A DNA stretch of 64,000 bases from Haliclystus octoradiatus (GCA_916610825.1 OU744451.1:11596864-11660863); one strand, 5' to 3'; shown: positions 34,481 through 46,934, counted from the first letter of the stretch. The notes: generated from the sequence alone by a model not told the origin. Program-made: numbers and translations.

Positions 34481-36090
34481 TTTTTGGAAAATTTTAATTG
34501 ATCTATTTTTAAATTTGTTTTCAACGATATACTGCGCTAAAGTAGGTATTATTGTAATTAAAGTAACTTGTTTACATTTTTAACTCGTTTCATTTTTATT
34601 CAAAGTCTGTGTTTCAATATATGTTTCATGCTGTTCACTGCATACATATCTTCATTGGCTCAAGATGTAGGCTAAATTATTGGAACACATTTCATATCTA
34701 TCTTCTTCTAAATCGACGCCCCGGGATCGACGCTATTTCCAACCGAAGAGTTTGTTTACATTTTATTGTGTTTCATTTGTGTCGTCTTGTTGTTAAACAT
34801 ATCATGAGAACGTCAAACTACCATAGTACCGAAACAATAAAGGTTGTTCTGCTTCAATGTTCTAGACAATAGAGTGTTTATCGTGTATGGAACTGTATGG
34901 TTTGACGTATGAGCTCCATTGAATAGAGCAGGATTGTGGAAGAGTAAAAACAGTTTTGTTTGGTGATTTTTTACGACAAACGTTTCTAACTGAGGAAATA
35001 AAGCATTGTAGGGACACCATCGTTTATGAAAAGTCCACATACACATAAATGGAATAGTGTCAATTTAGAAGTATACAAAGGGGTTCTTCAGGAATCTACA
35101 AAGGAACATCATTATAATAGTTATACATATGAGGTACATATTTAAATTCTAACAGAATCCAACCGTTATACGTTCCTGTGCTCCATAAGTCAGCTAAACT
35201 TCCCTAAGTAGGCTATTTCCCCCTGCTTACTGGGGTGTCTTAGGGTGTTTCTACTTTGGATGTTATCAACATCAAATAAGTATCTTACATCGGCCTATTA
35301 ATAAATCAATGTTTTAATTTTAGTGAATTTCCTATTAATTCATATTATGCTGTAAATAGGTATATATACTTAGATACTATACAATTAATATAGTGATGAT
35401 TAGAACGTAGACTATAATTTGAAAAACTATGTCGTCGTTATCAAATGTTATTACGTTATTAGCAGGTAAAACATTATAAATGCTGAGCTACTAGAAAACT
35501 AGGTCCATTTCAATTCGTTTGGATAATACTATTGAGATAAATTATAATACAATAATAAATTCAGCTCAGGCTTCAGTAAGATGCAGCATAGCATTACAGT
35601 TTCACTAAAGGGGTAGCACAAGATTTGATTCATTTGGATAGCCTTCGCTCTTACTGTCACATTTAATTCTACATGAATATGAATATTCAAAATTGGTCAT
35701 TGCATAGCGTAATTGCTTTGTCGAGTTTGTCTGTATGCCTAGGCTAAAAATTGAAACTGAAACAGTCAAACCTACTGCATGTAATGAGTTATAGCTGCAA
35801 ACTCTTACCTTGTTTCTGGAATAAACATCATAAGATTGAGAGAGGAGACTTCACTTCAAGGTGGGTCGATGAAAATAAACTAAAGTTTAAACTTCCAAGA
35901 GCAAACAAAAAGTCAAAAATAGTAGATGCAATAACCAACACGAACATAAAGTAGTGCGAATAATTATTATTTGGTATTTTAACTCGAATAAAAGTGATCA
36001 TTCTCCTACCAATGTGAATTTACTCAAAATAAGAAGCTCAAGGGAACTGCTTAAGCTGTTGAAATACTGGCAATGGCCGCCAAATAATAG
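34481..36090. other. Intergenic, no feature recognised
   Basis: Short frames on both strands have no recognisable motif. No tandem or inverted repeat was seen. Confidence 0.4.
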
Positions 36091-36094
36091 CGCG

Positions 36095-37055
36095 ATAGAT
36101 AATGATGCAGCGCCATAGACATAATAGATATAGACTGCTGATGACGTTCGAAAACGGGCTTAAAACGTAGCACCTATGGGGATCCATAATGGCTGACACA
36201 TGCTCCCAAAGTGGCGGGGAAAGCAGTGTTTTGACCTAATATTGTTGTTAGAAAATAAAAGAATAGATGAGCCGGATTATTTCGAGCTACTTTTAAAGCA
36301 ATTAAATATGATTGTATTTAACAGGTTTGTTGTGCATCACTCAATTTCGAATCAAATCCGCTTAATTATTTTATCAAATTTTCACTGAAATATTCCAATT
36401 TTGTAAGTAGATATATCGCCGCTTTTGTAACAATAAGACATCAAAATTTCAGAGTTTGCTCTGATTTAACATTTATTAATCATCCAAGCTGTATTTACAT
36501 GACAAGGCGCATGTTTGCTGCTGGTTACAGCAAAACACAGGACGCAGAATGAGTGTAGAAAAGTTGATATTGAACAATAACAAACAAATTTCAATAATGC
36601 TACGAAAAATATTCAAATTTAATTCACCAAATATCCAAATATTTTACACCCCATAGGGATAATAGTTATAAAGTCTAAGATTGATGAAGATAGCCACAAA
36701 TTAAGCCTCATAACCAGCAGTACCATCGCAAACAAGCGTAGCGGATACCAATTAATATCAAAATATGCAAATTTTTATTATAATCAATGTTTCCATATCA
36801 TTAAAACCATATTAAAAATGTTCAAAAGCAAGACAAATAGATATATGCAGCGATTTAAATCAATTCAAGCACTTTGTGTCTACTTCAAATACCAAATTGT
36901 ATTGGAATTTAGACTTTTGCGGTCAGTTTACAACATACAACTGCAACTTTTGGGCGCATGTGTCTACCATTTTGGCTGCCCATGAGTGCCACGCGTCACG
37001 TGACCCCATCAGCGGTCTATATCTATTATGTCTATGTGCAGCGCGCTCCAAATGT
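36095..37055. repeat. Inverted repeat pair around CATAGACATAATAGATATAGAC
   Basis: About 36,095-36,140 and 37,005-37,055 are inverted near-copies with matching flanks (GCGC, then GCAGCGC / CGCTGATG). They delimit ~960 bp without coding motifs. The right arm abuts the start of the FG-GAP-like gene. Confidence 0.6.
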
Positions 37056-37076
37056 ATTGACGACGCGCGATCCATA

Positions 37077-38155
37077 ATGGCTGCATGGACTCAACTTCTT
37101 CATTTCTGCCAAATCGCCTCCCGGTTTGTCCTATACATAACCGGAATCGTCATCGTGTTTGGCCAAACAGAAACAGTACTGCATTACGTTTCAATATAAT
37201 TTTGACTTCTATTATGCCTCATCGTTGTCTGCCATCACAATACTACCAGGTTTAATAATACAGGATACGACAAAGTTGATTAAGGTTGGAGAATTCTCGT
37301 CTATTGAAACAATAACGGAAAAGATGATGCAAACAATCAACGAAGCAAACTATTGCAATTCTGTTAACGAAATATTACACGCTGGCGATCTGAAAGGGGA
37401 CGGAAGAAAGGATTTAATATGCCAACAATACGACGGTTCTTTTACAGCTAGAATTTATATTTATCCGACATTTTACAAAAGAGTGAACATAGCAAAAGAC
37501 TTCAAATGCCGTATTTCTGATCAATTGTTATTTTTAGGTGATTATGATGGAGATAGTGGCACATAGTGGTATTGATTTCCTATGCCTTGATTCCGACAGA
37601 CAAAGTTACAAAGTACATTATAACCGCAGAATTAGTATCTCGTCTGTGTATCATAGACAGCACTATGATAAATTAAACTGGAAATATGTTTCAAACCATG
37701 TTAACGCCCCTATGCAAGACAGTGTCATCGTTCACTCCACGACATTCCCCTGTAGTGTACCAAGGGATTTAATTTACATTTGAGACACTAATGGAGACAG
37801 AAGAGATGACGTCATTTGTCATAAATCAGATGATTCAGTCCCAACTTATTTATCGTCGCCATAAAGTTCAATTAATGATTTGTCTCCTACTCCATATTCT
37901 ACCATCCTTGCATCAAATGGTTGCCCATTTACAACACATAATATTGCAGTTGCTGGAGTGAATGGTGATAATAACGCAGATCTGGTTTGCTACTTGATTC
38001 CGTCAGCTATACCAGGAGACATCACTGTTGCTCATTCATCCAATGGTTTGTACAAAGAATTCACAGGAAATTCACAACCATGTTTCAGTCAGCCATCTTG
38101 TGTTGATATGAGTTGCTCTGTCGGTTTTCACCTACGCCTGATCCTGGCGTAGTAT
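37077..38155 (+). pseudogene. FG-GAP/VCBS-like secreted protein gene, frame-broken
   Basis: The ATG at 37,077 opens with MAAWTQLLHF and a hydrophobic stretch (about residues 13-31) that looks like a signal peptide. That frame stops near 37,199. The body continues in another frame with GDLKGDGRKDLICQQYDG (about 37,390), GDYDGD (about 37,540), DTNGDRRDDVICH (about 37,790) and GVNGDNNADLVCY (about 37,960). These are repeated Asp-rich loops of a beta-propeller family ending in a Cys-bearing strand. A 10-base duplication (ATAGTGG at 37,553 and again at 37,563) shifts the frame, and in-frame stops follow near 37,782 and 37,863. The signal-to-body break could be an intron, but the later lesions mark a pseudogene. 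Related pieces are at 23.4 and 25.9-26.0 kb. Confidence 0.7.
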
Positions 38156-38330
38156 CCATGACATTGTTCTCGAGGCAAAGATGATCGCTTTTGTTTTACA
38201 TTGACTTAAATTAAATTATACTTCAGACTGTACCAGTTGTTTAATGTATTTTCCTGGTCTTTGAGGAGATATAATTAAGGGGGCGTGGCTAGATCAGGGG
38301 GTAACTTAGGGACATGTTGACTTTTTATAG
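38156..38330. other. Short intergenic stretch before the satellite-bearing region
   Basis: No feature recognised. Confidence 0.3.
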
Positions 38331-38334
38331 CTGC

Positions 38335-38465
38335 TTTTATTTCGAAGTTTGTCTTTATGGAGAAAAGTTTAATGTAGAAAAGTTTAATGAAGAAAAGTTT
38401 AACGCCGAAAAATCCGCCGCGTTTGAAAAATGTTTAATAGAGAAAAGCGGAAAAATATCGTAAAA
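38335..38465 (+). repeat. Left AAAAGTTTAATG-type border of the satellite-bearing region
   Basis: Repeated GAGAAAAGTTTAATG(T/A)AGAAAAG units. Inverted counterparts (TTTTCTACATAAAACTTTTC) occur at about 54,940-55,115, on the far side of the satellite arrays. Confidence 0.6.
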
Positions 38466-38699
38466 GTGCGATTTTTTTTCAAAATGTGGGAAATAATTTA
38501 AGTAAATGCGGTTTATTATAACAACAATTCGAAAACATAGTTAATGGAGAATCTACATTGATTAATCGAATTAATAAATATGGATTAAACTTTATGAACA
38601 TGTTCTTATCAATTATACTGAATCTACGAAGTTTGCAACGAATATAATTAACGTGTGAAACAGTAGGGATTAGATCGGAAAGTTTCACAATCCAGGAAT

Positions 38700-40732
38700 A
38701 AGTTTATGTCGAAAATGATTAACCATCACAATATAACCATAATCGTTATAGCTATTTCTTCATATAAAGGTACATCAGTATAATACCTTGCTATAGTGCA
38801 CAAAAGTTCGTATCTTAAACAGTTTTATCATCGACTTCTTAATTTTCCTCATTAAACTTATCGGTACAATAGCCGATATTCTTTACTAATAAACACGTAT
38901 AATTTAATCCAAACAAATTCATCGTTAATAACTATAATTCGTGAGTAATACTTCATACAAAGGTGTATCCGTATCATACGTTGCTATAGTGCACAAAAGT
39001 TCGTATCTTTTACAGCTTTTTCATCGACTTATTCATTTTCCTCATTAAACTTATCGGTTCAAATCAGGATTTTTTACTACTGAACACGTCTAATTTACCC
39101 CGATTTTGATCAAAACAAGTCATTTTGAAATAACTCCAATTTGTAGCTAATTCTTCACACAAAGGTGTATCAGTATCATACCTTGCTATAGCGCACAAAA
39201 GTTTGTATATTAAAGGGTTTTTTCATCGACTTATTCATTTTCCTCATTAAACTTATCGGTTCAAATCAGGATTTTTTACTACTGAACAAGTGTAATTTAC
39301 TCCGATTTTGATCAAAACAAGTCATTTTGAAATAACTCCAATTTGTAGCTAATTCTTCACACAAAGGTGTATCAGTATCATACCTTGCTATAGTGCACAA
39401 AAGTTTGTATATTAAAGGGTTTTTTCATCGACTTATTCATTTTCCTCATTAAACTTATCGGTTCATTTCAGGATTTTTTGATCAGTACTAAACTCATGTA
39501 GTTTAATCCACGCTAATTCATGGTTAATCGCTATAATTGCTAGCTAATACTTCACACAAATGTGTATCAGTATAATACCTTGCTATAGTGCACAAATGTT
39601 CGTATCTTAGACGGCTTTTTCATCGAATTATTCATTTTCCTCATTAAACTTATCGGCTCAAATCAGGATTTTTTACTACTGAACACATCTAATTTACCCC
39701 GATTTTGATCAAAACAAGTCATTTTGAAATAACTCCAATTTGTAGCTAATTCTTTGCACAAAGGTGTATCAGTATTATACCTTGCTATAGTGCACAAAAG
39801 TTCGTATCTTAGACGGCTTTTTCATCGACTTATTCATTTTCCTCATTAAACTTATTGGTTGAAATCAGGATTTTTTACTACTGAACACGTCTAATTTACC
39901 CCGATTTTTATCAAAACAAGTCATTTTGAAATAACTCCAATTTGTAGCTAATTCTTCACACAAAGGTGTATCGGTATCATACCTTGCTATAATGCACAAA
40001 AGTTTGTATATTAAAGGGTTTTTTCATCGACTTATTCATTTTCCTCATTAAACTTATCGGTTCATTTCAGGATTTTTTGATCAGTACTAAACTCATGTAG
40101 TTTAATCCACGCCAATTCATGGTTAATCGCTATAATTGCTAGCTAATACTTCATACAAATGTGTATCAGTATAATACCTTGCTATAGTGCACAAAAGTTC
40201 GTATCTTAAACGGCTTTTTCATCGAATTATTCATTTTCCTCATTAAACTTATCGGTTGAAATCAGGATTTTTTACTACTGAACACGTGTAATTTACCCCG
40301 ATTTTGATCAAAACAAGTCATTTTGAAATAACTCAAATTTGTAGCTAATTCTTCACACAAAAGTGTATCACTATCATACCTTGCTACAATGCACAAAAGT
40401 TTGTATATTAAAGGGTTTTTTCATCGACTTATTCATTTTCCTCATTAAACTTATCGGTTCAAATCAGGATTTTTTACTACTGAACACGTGTAATTTACCC
40501 CGATTTTGATCAAAACAAGTCATTTTGAAATAACTCCAATTTGTAGCTAATTCTTCACACAAAGGTGTATCAGTATCATACCTTGCTATAATGCACAAAA
40601 GTTTGTATATTAAAGGGTTTTTTCATCGACTTATTCATTTTCCTCATTAAACTTATCGGTTCATTTCAGGATTTTTTGATCAGTACTAAACTCATGTAGT
40701 TTAATCCACGCCAATTCATGGTTAATCGCTAT
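38700..40732 (+). repeat. ~200-bp satellite array, left part
   Basis: Ten occurrences of CTCATTAAACTTATCGG spaced about 200 bases apart. Two unit variants alternate irregularly: one with TTTTTTACTACTGAACACGT, the other with GATCAGTACTAAACTCATG. The array is interrupted at 40,732 by the BEL/Pao element and resumes at 47,371. Confidence 0.92.
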
Positions 40733-41098
40733 TGATCGATTAATCTTATATCCGCCATTTTTTTAATATAAACGTCATGTTATTTGTGTTGATTTACGTC
40801 ATTATGTTATTTTTATAGCTTGCGAAATATTTTAAAATAATTTTGATTATGTAAGCAAAATATACCTTTAGAAAAGCCTAGACTAATTCAGAAACTTCAG
40901 TATGAGAAGCTACATTCGAAACGAAATCATACAACATTTTAGAAATTATATATATTGAAACATGAGATGATTACGAAATAAATTGTTATGAACTTATGAA
41001 TCGTCCGTGTGTTTGTATTCGACCCCGTATTCGAACCCTCATACTCAAATAAGAAGTCAATTAATATGTGAATAAGGATTTTCAAAATTGGCAAAACA
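40733..41098 (+). repeat. 5' LTR of the BEL/Pao element
   Basis: Starts TGATCGATTAATC and ends GGCAAAACA. It matches 47,005-47,370 throughout. A primer binding site directly after it was not convincingly identified. Confidence 0.95.
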
Positions 41099-41165
41099 GT
41101 TTCGAATCATAGTTCGAATTAAAGTCTCGATAAAGAAATTAGAAATAAAAAGAAATTAATCAAGA

Positions 41166-44100
41166 ATGGCCGACGACGCTGAAGCGATTCGGAGGAGATT
41201 TGAGAGGAGATCAAAGGCTTATAATAGAGAAATAGAAGAATTTACAACGATAAAAGAACAAGAATTTGTAGCAATAGGCACTTGGAAGTCAATACTATTC
41301 AAGGTAACTGAAGCTAGAAAACAAGTAGAAGAAACAGCGTCGACTTACCTAGACGTGCTCGATGAAAATAACGCTTTAAATGGCCAATTAGAATTGGAAA
41401 TAGATCACAGAGTTGATGAATGCAGAAAACTTCACTTTGAAATCAGAGCAGAAACTACGAAGATGATCCATGAACTTGAAGAAAATGAAGCAGAAAAAAC
41501 TCACAAACGCGCGTTAGAGATCGCCGCCGCAACGCAAAATAATCAAGTAAACATTAATGAAGAAAACGCAGGAGGTGAAAGCAGCCATCATGAATCAGCC
41601 TCTTTCGAACAAAATGATCAAAATGACGTCACCGATGTAAACAACGACGGAGACGACGCAGACTCTGTTGTAGAAAGAGAAAGACCAACAGAAAATAACA
41701 AAGAAAAAGAAATCACAGCAGGAAATCAAAAACATCAGGAAGAACTCACCCATGAAGAGGGGCAACAAAGCAAAGAAAACGAAAGTGGAAATGCAACCAA
41801 AAGAGATGACAACATAATCACAATAGAATTACTCAAAGATTTATCAAAAACAGCAGCTGAAGCTGCTGCAGTTGCAGCCATCAGAGCAATTAACATAGAG
41901 GGCAAGGCAACACACTCAAACAAAACATCTATTCGTTTAGCTGGATTCACCCCCAATTCATGGAATGGAGAATTTAAAGGATTTCCAACCTTCCAAAAGC
42001 GATTTACTTCAGCAATGAACAATGCCGGAGTTTTGGATGATGATGTCAAGCTACAATGGCTTGAAAAATCAATACCACAGTCTTACCATACAACTATTGA
42101 AGGACGCTCAACATTAGTCGAAGCATGGAAAGCGTTAAAGTTAGTTGTAACTGACAAAAAAATATCTGATGAACTGATGTGGAATTTCCGAAAATTAAAA
42201 CCTATACAAGATAAAGACCAAAACGTAATCCAAACATTTGTCACAACAATACGTACGCATATGATGTACCTAAAAGATTTTGGGAAAGGAAACCGTACAG
42301 AAGATGAGGAATTCATCAAAGATTTGAAGAGAAAGACAGGAGCGGAATTCGAAGATCAAATTGAAGACCAGTTGGCACAAGAAAACAGAATCGCAAGAAA
42401 AATGAACATGAAAGAAGAAGAACTCTCAGCCGACTATATTTTAGAATTCTTGGAAAGAAGACTGTTATCATCAAATTCTTACAGAACAGAAAAGAAACAG
42501 CAAACATTATCAAAGAAAGAGTCAAGGAACTTCAAAGAAGCAAAAGTCAACGTCTTGCAAACAACCAATGACCTCAATTGTCAACTGTGTAACAATGGAA
42601 AACATGGATTAGAAGATTGTAACAAGTTCAAAGAATTTGAAGTAGCAGAGAGATCTGAATACTGTAAAAGCAAAGGCCATTGCTTTGGATGTCTTGGAAA
42701 GGGTCACATTAGACCACAATGCAAATCAGAAGTAACATGTCAACATTGTAGAAAGAAACATCACAGTTTACTGCACAGAAGTACATATTCAAATCAAGAA
42801 GCCTCAACAGCCAATATCACACAGAGGACAGCATCAACTAACACAACAACGAAACGTCTCAACAGTTCACAAGAATCTACAGCAACAAGACTACCTGTAC
42901 TAAAGATCTGGATAAAAACTGGTTATAAAAATGCTGATGGTACAACACAAATTAGAGCTGCAACATGTTTGATGGATGGAGGTGCTGATACAACTCTGGT
43001 TCGAAGAAACTTTGTAGAATCATTAGGCCTTCAAGGTGAAGACACTACTATTCATTATGAAGTCGTTGGAGGAAGCCATCATAAAGAAGTCACACAGAAG
43101 TATGAACTCACTGTAGGACGTTTGGAGCCCATGGCAGAGAAAGGAAGAATTACAGCTTATGCAATGAAAAGACCATGTGGCGCAGCAGCATCACTTCACA
43201 AAGAATTCTTTGCAAAAAATGAACATTTGAATCAAATCAAGGAAGTTGTAGACACAGATGGTGGTGAGATTGATGTTATCATTGGGAGAGATGCTCAAGA
43301 GTTACACACAGAATTACAAAGAATGACGAAAGAGAGCAGCAAATCAGCCCCAATTGGAATCGAGTTTCCATTAGGATGGACAATCGTTGGTGGAACAACT
43401 CATGTCAGTAAGAAGTCAGGAGCAACAAGAAAAGTCACATCAGTCACACTAGCAGAAGAAACAGACATATCATCTACTGAAAATATGAGCACACTAATGA
43501 TGTCAGATTTGGTTGGTGTTAACACAACGCAACGCTGTGTTTGTACAGATAAGGAAATCGAAGAAGCTAGATTTATAAAGATAGCAAAAGAAAACACGAC
43601 AATCAATGAAGATGGGAGAATAGAAGTCAGATTACCTTGGAAACCTGGCTATCCAGAAGGACTACCAAATAATTACAAAGAAGTTTCAACCAATCTTAAG
43701 AGGAAAGTAAAACGACTGCAAGAAACAAACAAATTGGAGGACTACCAAAGAGCAATTCAAGAAGTAATAGAATCTGGATTTGTGAAAAAGGTAGAACTCA
43801 AAGAAGGAGAAATGGCCCATTACTTAGAACACCATCTAGTTGAAAGAGATGATAGTGCATCAACTCCCAAAAGAGTAGTTTGGAACTCTGCAAAGATCTA
43901 CCGTGGACAATCAGTAGCTAAAGCATTGGAAAAGGGGCCAGATTTACTAAACTCATTGTTCAAGGTCTTCATTGGTTTCAGAGAGCAACAGATTGGATTC
44001 ACAGGAGACATAAGAAAAATGTTCAATATGATCAGCATTTCTGAAGAAGATCGAAAGTATCATCGATTCCTATGGATTGAAGAAGGAAATGAAAACCCAA

Positions 44101-46934
44101 CTGCTTATGAATGGCAAAGACTTGTTTTTGGTGACCCTCCAAGTCCTGATTTGTCACAGGAAAGTCTTCACTATTTGGCAACAAAATTTGGAAAGGACTA
44201 TCCAATTGGATCAAGCATCGTAAAGAATCACATCTATATGGACGATGTTGCCAGCTCCAGAAATCAACCTAGAGAAGCAGAACAAGTCATCAAAGAAACA
44301 ACTCAACTGTTATCAAAAGCAAAGTTTGAAATAAAGAAATGGCATTCCAATTCCATTGAATTAGAAGAAAAAATGAACAAGAAGATTGAAGACAGTAATA
44401 ACCTATCAGAAAATCGTGATACAACCATTTTGGGTCACTACTGGGAGAAAGACATAGATACAATCTCACTGAAATTGAAAAAACTACCAAAGATTGAAAT
44501 TGATGCATCTTCAAAGACCCAAGAACATAAACTGTCAAAAAGAATCATTTTAAGCATGATAGCCAAAGTTTGGGACCCTCTCGGAATTCTGTCACCAGCA
44601 TTGGTAAACTTGAGAATTCCTTTACAACAACTGTGGAGAAAAAAATATGATTGGGACACAGCCATAGTGGGAGAAGATGCTGATGACTGGGTGGATAGAT
44701 TCAAACAATTAGAAGGAAAGCTGTCAACCAAAATTGAGCGCTGCATCACTGAAGAAAACAACACCGAATTGCCTGAGCTGCATGCATTTTCCGACGGCGG
44801 AGATAAAGCTTTTGGCACATGCGTTTACCTACGACAGAAAAGAGAAGATGGCACATTTAATGTACACTTTGTAGCAGCCAAATCTTTTGTAACACCAGTC
44901 AAAGGTTGGACAATACCTCGAACGGAATTAGTTGCTACACTAGTAATGTCTCGACTAGTAAAGAACATTGTCTCAGCATTAATGATCAAACCAAGCACAA
45001 TTTCATACTGGGTTGATTCTAAAGTGGTATTGCATTGGATTAGATCAAGAACTCCTCAGATGAAGGCATTTGTTGAAGCGAGAATTAACGAGATTCAAGA
45101 AACAACCAAGATTGAAGATTTCCATTATGTTCCTTCTAAAGAGAATGCTGCAGATGCACTGACAAAACCGAACAATGTAGACTTAGAGCAATGGCACCAA
45201 GGACCGAAATTCTTACAAGAAAAGATTATTCCAGAATTTGAAACAGCAAATATCACTAAAGAAATTGAGCTAAGAAAAGATTTGACTGAAATAAAACCTG
45301 AAAGAAAAAAGCGCAAAAAGAAGACCTGTATAGCAAAGAAGGTGAATGCTTACTTCTCGGTTGCAAACACAATTACAAAGATGAGTGATGAAGAATGTAA
45401 ACAAATACTACAAATTGCAGCAGATAGCAACTCAATGGAAGAAGCAATTAACAAAATTTCAGAAAAATCAAACAAGACTGATCACAAAGGAGGTAAAATG
45501 AAGATATATCAAGCTCTGCAAAGAAATACTAACTTTGACGATAAGAATTTCAAGAAACTCTGTCCTTTCATTGATGACGAAGACAAAATTTACAGATTAG
45601 GTGGAAGATTAGAACACCTTAAAGATTTCAAGCCCGACTTAGCAGCACCAATAATCATTCCGAAATGTAAAAGGAACAAAGAAAATGACCATTATACTAA
45701 TCACAAAAAAGTCATCAACATGGTTACGAAAGAATTTCATGAACAAACAGGACACTGCGGAGTCAACCGAACACGATCTGCGATTGAACAATCAGGACTC
45801 TGGATAATTGGAGTCAACAGAATATTGAAAACAATTGGAAAGAACTGTCTATACTGCAGAAGAAGGAAACGTCCTCTGTTGGAACAAAAGATGGGTCAAC
45901 TCCCAAGTTTTCGACTGGACTGTGACAAACCTGCCTTCTGGTCATCTGCTGTCGACTTCTTTGGTCCACTTAAAACGAAGCTATACCGTGGAACTGTGAA
46001 AGATGCTCATGTAGCCTTATTTGTATGCACCGTCACAAGGGCAATACACCTTGAGTTCTGTTACGACCAGGAAGGTGGGGAAGGTCTTTCAACTGAAAAA
46101 TTTCTAATGGCTCTTAGGAGATTCGTCAGCTTGAAAGGAATTCAGCCTGTACAACTGTACAGCGATAATGGACCAAATTTAATTGGAGCATCTCCAAAAG
46201 TAGAAAAGTTAGTAAAAGAATGGGATATAAAAGTGCTAGAAAACGGAATTAAAGGAAATGGTTTCCAATGGTTATGGAATTGTCCTACTGCGTCCCATCA
46301 CAATGGAGTTGTTGAGACATTTGTCAACTTGGTCAGAAAAGCATTGGACGCCATGGCAGATTGCTATAACAACACTTTAAAGCCTGATGAATGGATGACT
46401 GCTCTTGCTGAAGTAGCTTATCTTATAAATTCAAGACCACTTTGGCCAAACTCAAGTGCGGATCCTATTGATATGAACGAGATTATAACACCAAATTCCT
46501 TGCTGTATGGACATCATCTGACTCTTCCACAGCCACAAGATGAAAATAAAATACATCCAAAAGATCGTATGGCATCAATTCAGAAGCGTATTCAAATTTT
46601 CTGGAATTATTGGTCATCGAATATGCCAAATCGTCTATTATGTCGAAATAAGTGGTTTTCACAAAGAAGAAACCTGGAAGTTGGAGATATTGTTTTGGAA
46701 AAAAAGAACAACTTAAATGGAATTACCCCGAGAGCAATATGGCCAGTCGCTATGGTAACTGAAACGTTCCCTGGTACAGATGGACTTGTCAGGAAGGTGA
46801 AGATTCAAAACAAAGCTGGAAGTTATGATAGACCTATTGCAAAGCTTATTCTATTGGCAACAAAAGAAGAAATAGATGCAAAAGCCATCAACGGTACAGA
46901 AGAAATCCTGGCTGGTATAAAAAGAATAAGATAA
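41166..46934 (+). CDS. BEL/Pao Gag-Pol polyprotein, intact
   Basis: A single 1,922-codon frame. Residues 1-130 form a charged coiled-coil-like N-terminus. The Gag region, with IRLAGFTPNSWNGEFKGFPT near 255, is followed by three Cys/His clusters near 474-530 (CQLCNNGKHGLEDC, CFGCLGKGHIRPQC, CQHCRKKHH). An aspartic protease carries DGGADT near 602. The reverse transcriptase has GDIRKMF near 945 and YMDDVASS near 1,024. RNase H has FSDGGDKAFG near 1,208. The integrase has its HHCC zinc region near 1,525-1,563, DFFGPL near 1,597, YSDNGPN near 1,666 and HHNGVVET near 1,712, supplying the D,D,E residues. The C-terminal segment has WFSQRRNLEVGDIVL near 1,830. Domain order PR-RT-RH-IN and the shape of these motifs are those of BEL/Pao. 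Everything needed for replication is in frame, so the copy may be competent. Confidence 0.96.
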   Translation: MADDAEAIRRRFERRSKAYNREIEEFTTIKEQEFVAIGTWKSILFKVTEARKQVEETASTYLDVLDENNALNGQLELEIDHRVDECRKLHFEIRAETTKMIHELEENEAEKTHKRALEIAAATQNNQVNINEENAGGESSHHESASFEQNDQNDVTDVNNDGDDADSVVERERPTENNKEKEITAGNQKHQEELTHEEGQQSKENESGNATKRDDNIITIELLKDLSKTAAEAAAVAAIRAINIEGKATHSNKTSIRLAGFTPNSWNGEFKGFPTFQKRFTSAMNNAGVLDDDVKLQWLEKSIPQSYHTTIEGRSTLVEAWKALKLVVTDKKISDELMWNFRKLKPIQDKDQNVIQTFVTTIRTHMMYLKDFGKGNRTEDEEFIKDLKRKTGAEFEDQIEDQLAQENRIARKMNMKEEELSADYILEFLERRLLSSNSYRTEKKQQTLSKKESRNFKEAKVNVLQTTNDLNCQLCNNGKHGLEDCNKFKEFEVAERSEYCKSKGHCFGCLGKGHIRPQCKSEVTCQHCRKKHHSLLHRSTYSNQEASTANITQRTASTNTTTKRLNSSQESTATRLPVLKIWIKTGYKNADGTTQIRAATCLMDGGADTTLVRRNFVESLGLQGEDTTIHYEVVGGSHHKEVTQKYELTVGRLEPMAEKGRITAYAMKRPCGAAASLHKEFFAKNEHLNQIKEVVDTDGGEIDVIIGRDAQELHTELQRMTKESSKSAPIGIEFPLGWTIVGGTTHVSKKSGATRKVTSVTLAEETDISSTENMSTLMMSDLVGVNTTQRCVCTDKEIEEARFIKIAKENTTINEDGRIEVRLPWKPGYPEGLPNNYKEVSTNLKRKVKRLQETNKLEDYQRAIQEVIESGFVKKVELKEGEMAHYLEHHLVERDDSASTPKRVVWNSAKIYRGQSVAKALEKGPDLLNSLFKVFIGFREQQIGFTGDIRKMFNMISISEEDRKYHRFLWIEEGNENPTAYEWQRLVFGDPPSPDLSQESLHYLATKFGKDYPIGSSIVKNHIYMDDVASSRNQPREAEQVIKETTQLLSKAKFEIKKWHSNSIELEEKMNKKIEDSNNLSENRDTTILGHYWEKDIDTISLKLKKLPKIEIDASSKTQEHKLSKRIILSMIAKVWDPLGILSPALVNLRIPLQQLWRKKYDWDTAIVGEDADDWVDRFKQLEGKLSTKIERCITEENNTELPELHAFSDGGDKAFGTCVYLRQKREDGTFNVHFVAAKSFVTPVKGWTIPRTELVATLVMSRLVKNIVSALMIKPSTISYWVDSKVVLHWIRSRTPQMKAFVEARINEIQETTKIEDFHYVPSKENAADALTKPNNVDLEQWHQGPKFLQEKIIPEFETANITKEIELRKDLTEIKPERKKRKKKTCIAKKVNAYFSVANTITKMSDEECKQILQIAADSNSMEEAINKISEKSNKTDHKGGKMKIYQALQRNTNFDDKNFKKLCPFIDDEDKIYRLGGRLEHLKDFKPDLAAPIIIPKCKRNKENDHYTNHKKVINMVTKEFHEQTGHCGVNRTRSAIEQSGLWIIGVNRILKTIGKNCLYCRRRKRPLLEQKMGQLPSFRLDCDKPAFWSSAVDFFGPLKTKLYRGTVKDAHVALFVCTVTRAIHLEFCYDQEGGEGLSTEKFLMALRRFVSLKGIQPVQLYSDNGPNLIGASPKVEKLVKEWDIKVLENGIKGNGFQWLWNCPTASHHNGVVETFVNLVRKALDAMADCYNNTLKPDEWMTALAEVAYLINSRPLWPNSSADPIDMNEIITPNSLLYGHHLTLPQPQDENKIHPKDRMASIQKRIQIFWNYWSSNMPNRLLCRNKWFSQRRNLEVGDIVLEKKNNLNGITPRAIWPVAMVTETFPGTDGLVRKVKIQNKAGSYDRPIAKLILLATKEEIDAKAINGTEEILAGIKRIR

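Noticed and set aside
36876-37199. 107-codon frame starting before the FG-GAP-like gene
   Set aside because: The first part lies over inverted-repeat DNA. Only the portion from the internal Met at 37,077 is conserved in the second copy at 26.0 kb.
41099-41125. tRNA primer binding site next to the 5' LTR
   Set aside because: TTTCGAATCATAGTTCGAAT looks T-arm-like, but I could not match it to a particular tRNA 3' end.
41166-46934. Possible env-like gene in the BEL/Pao element
   Set aside because: The frame ends shortly before the 3' LTR with a typical C-terminal integrase-linked segment; there is no room for an envelope protein.
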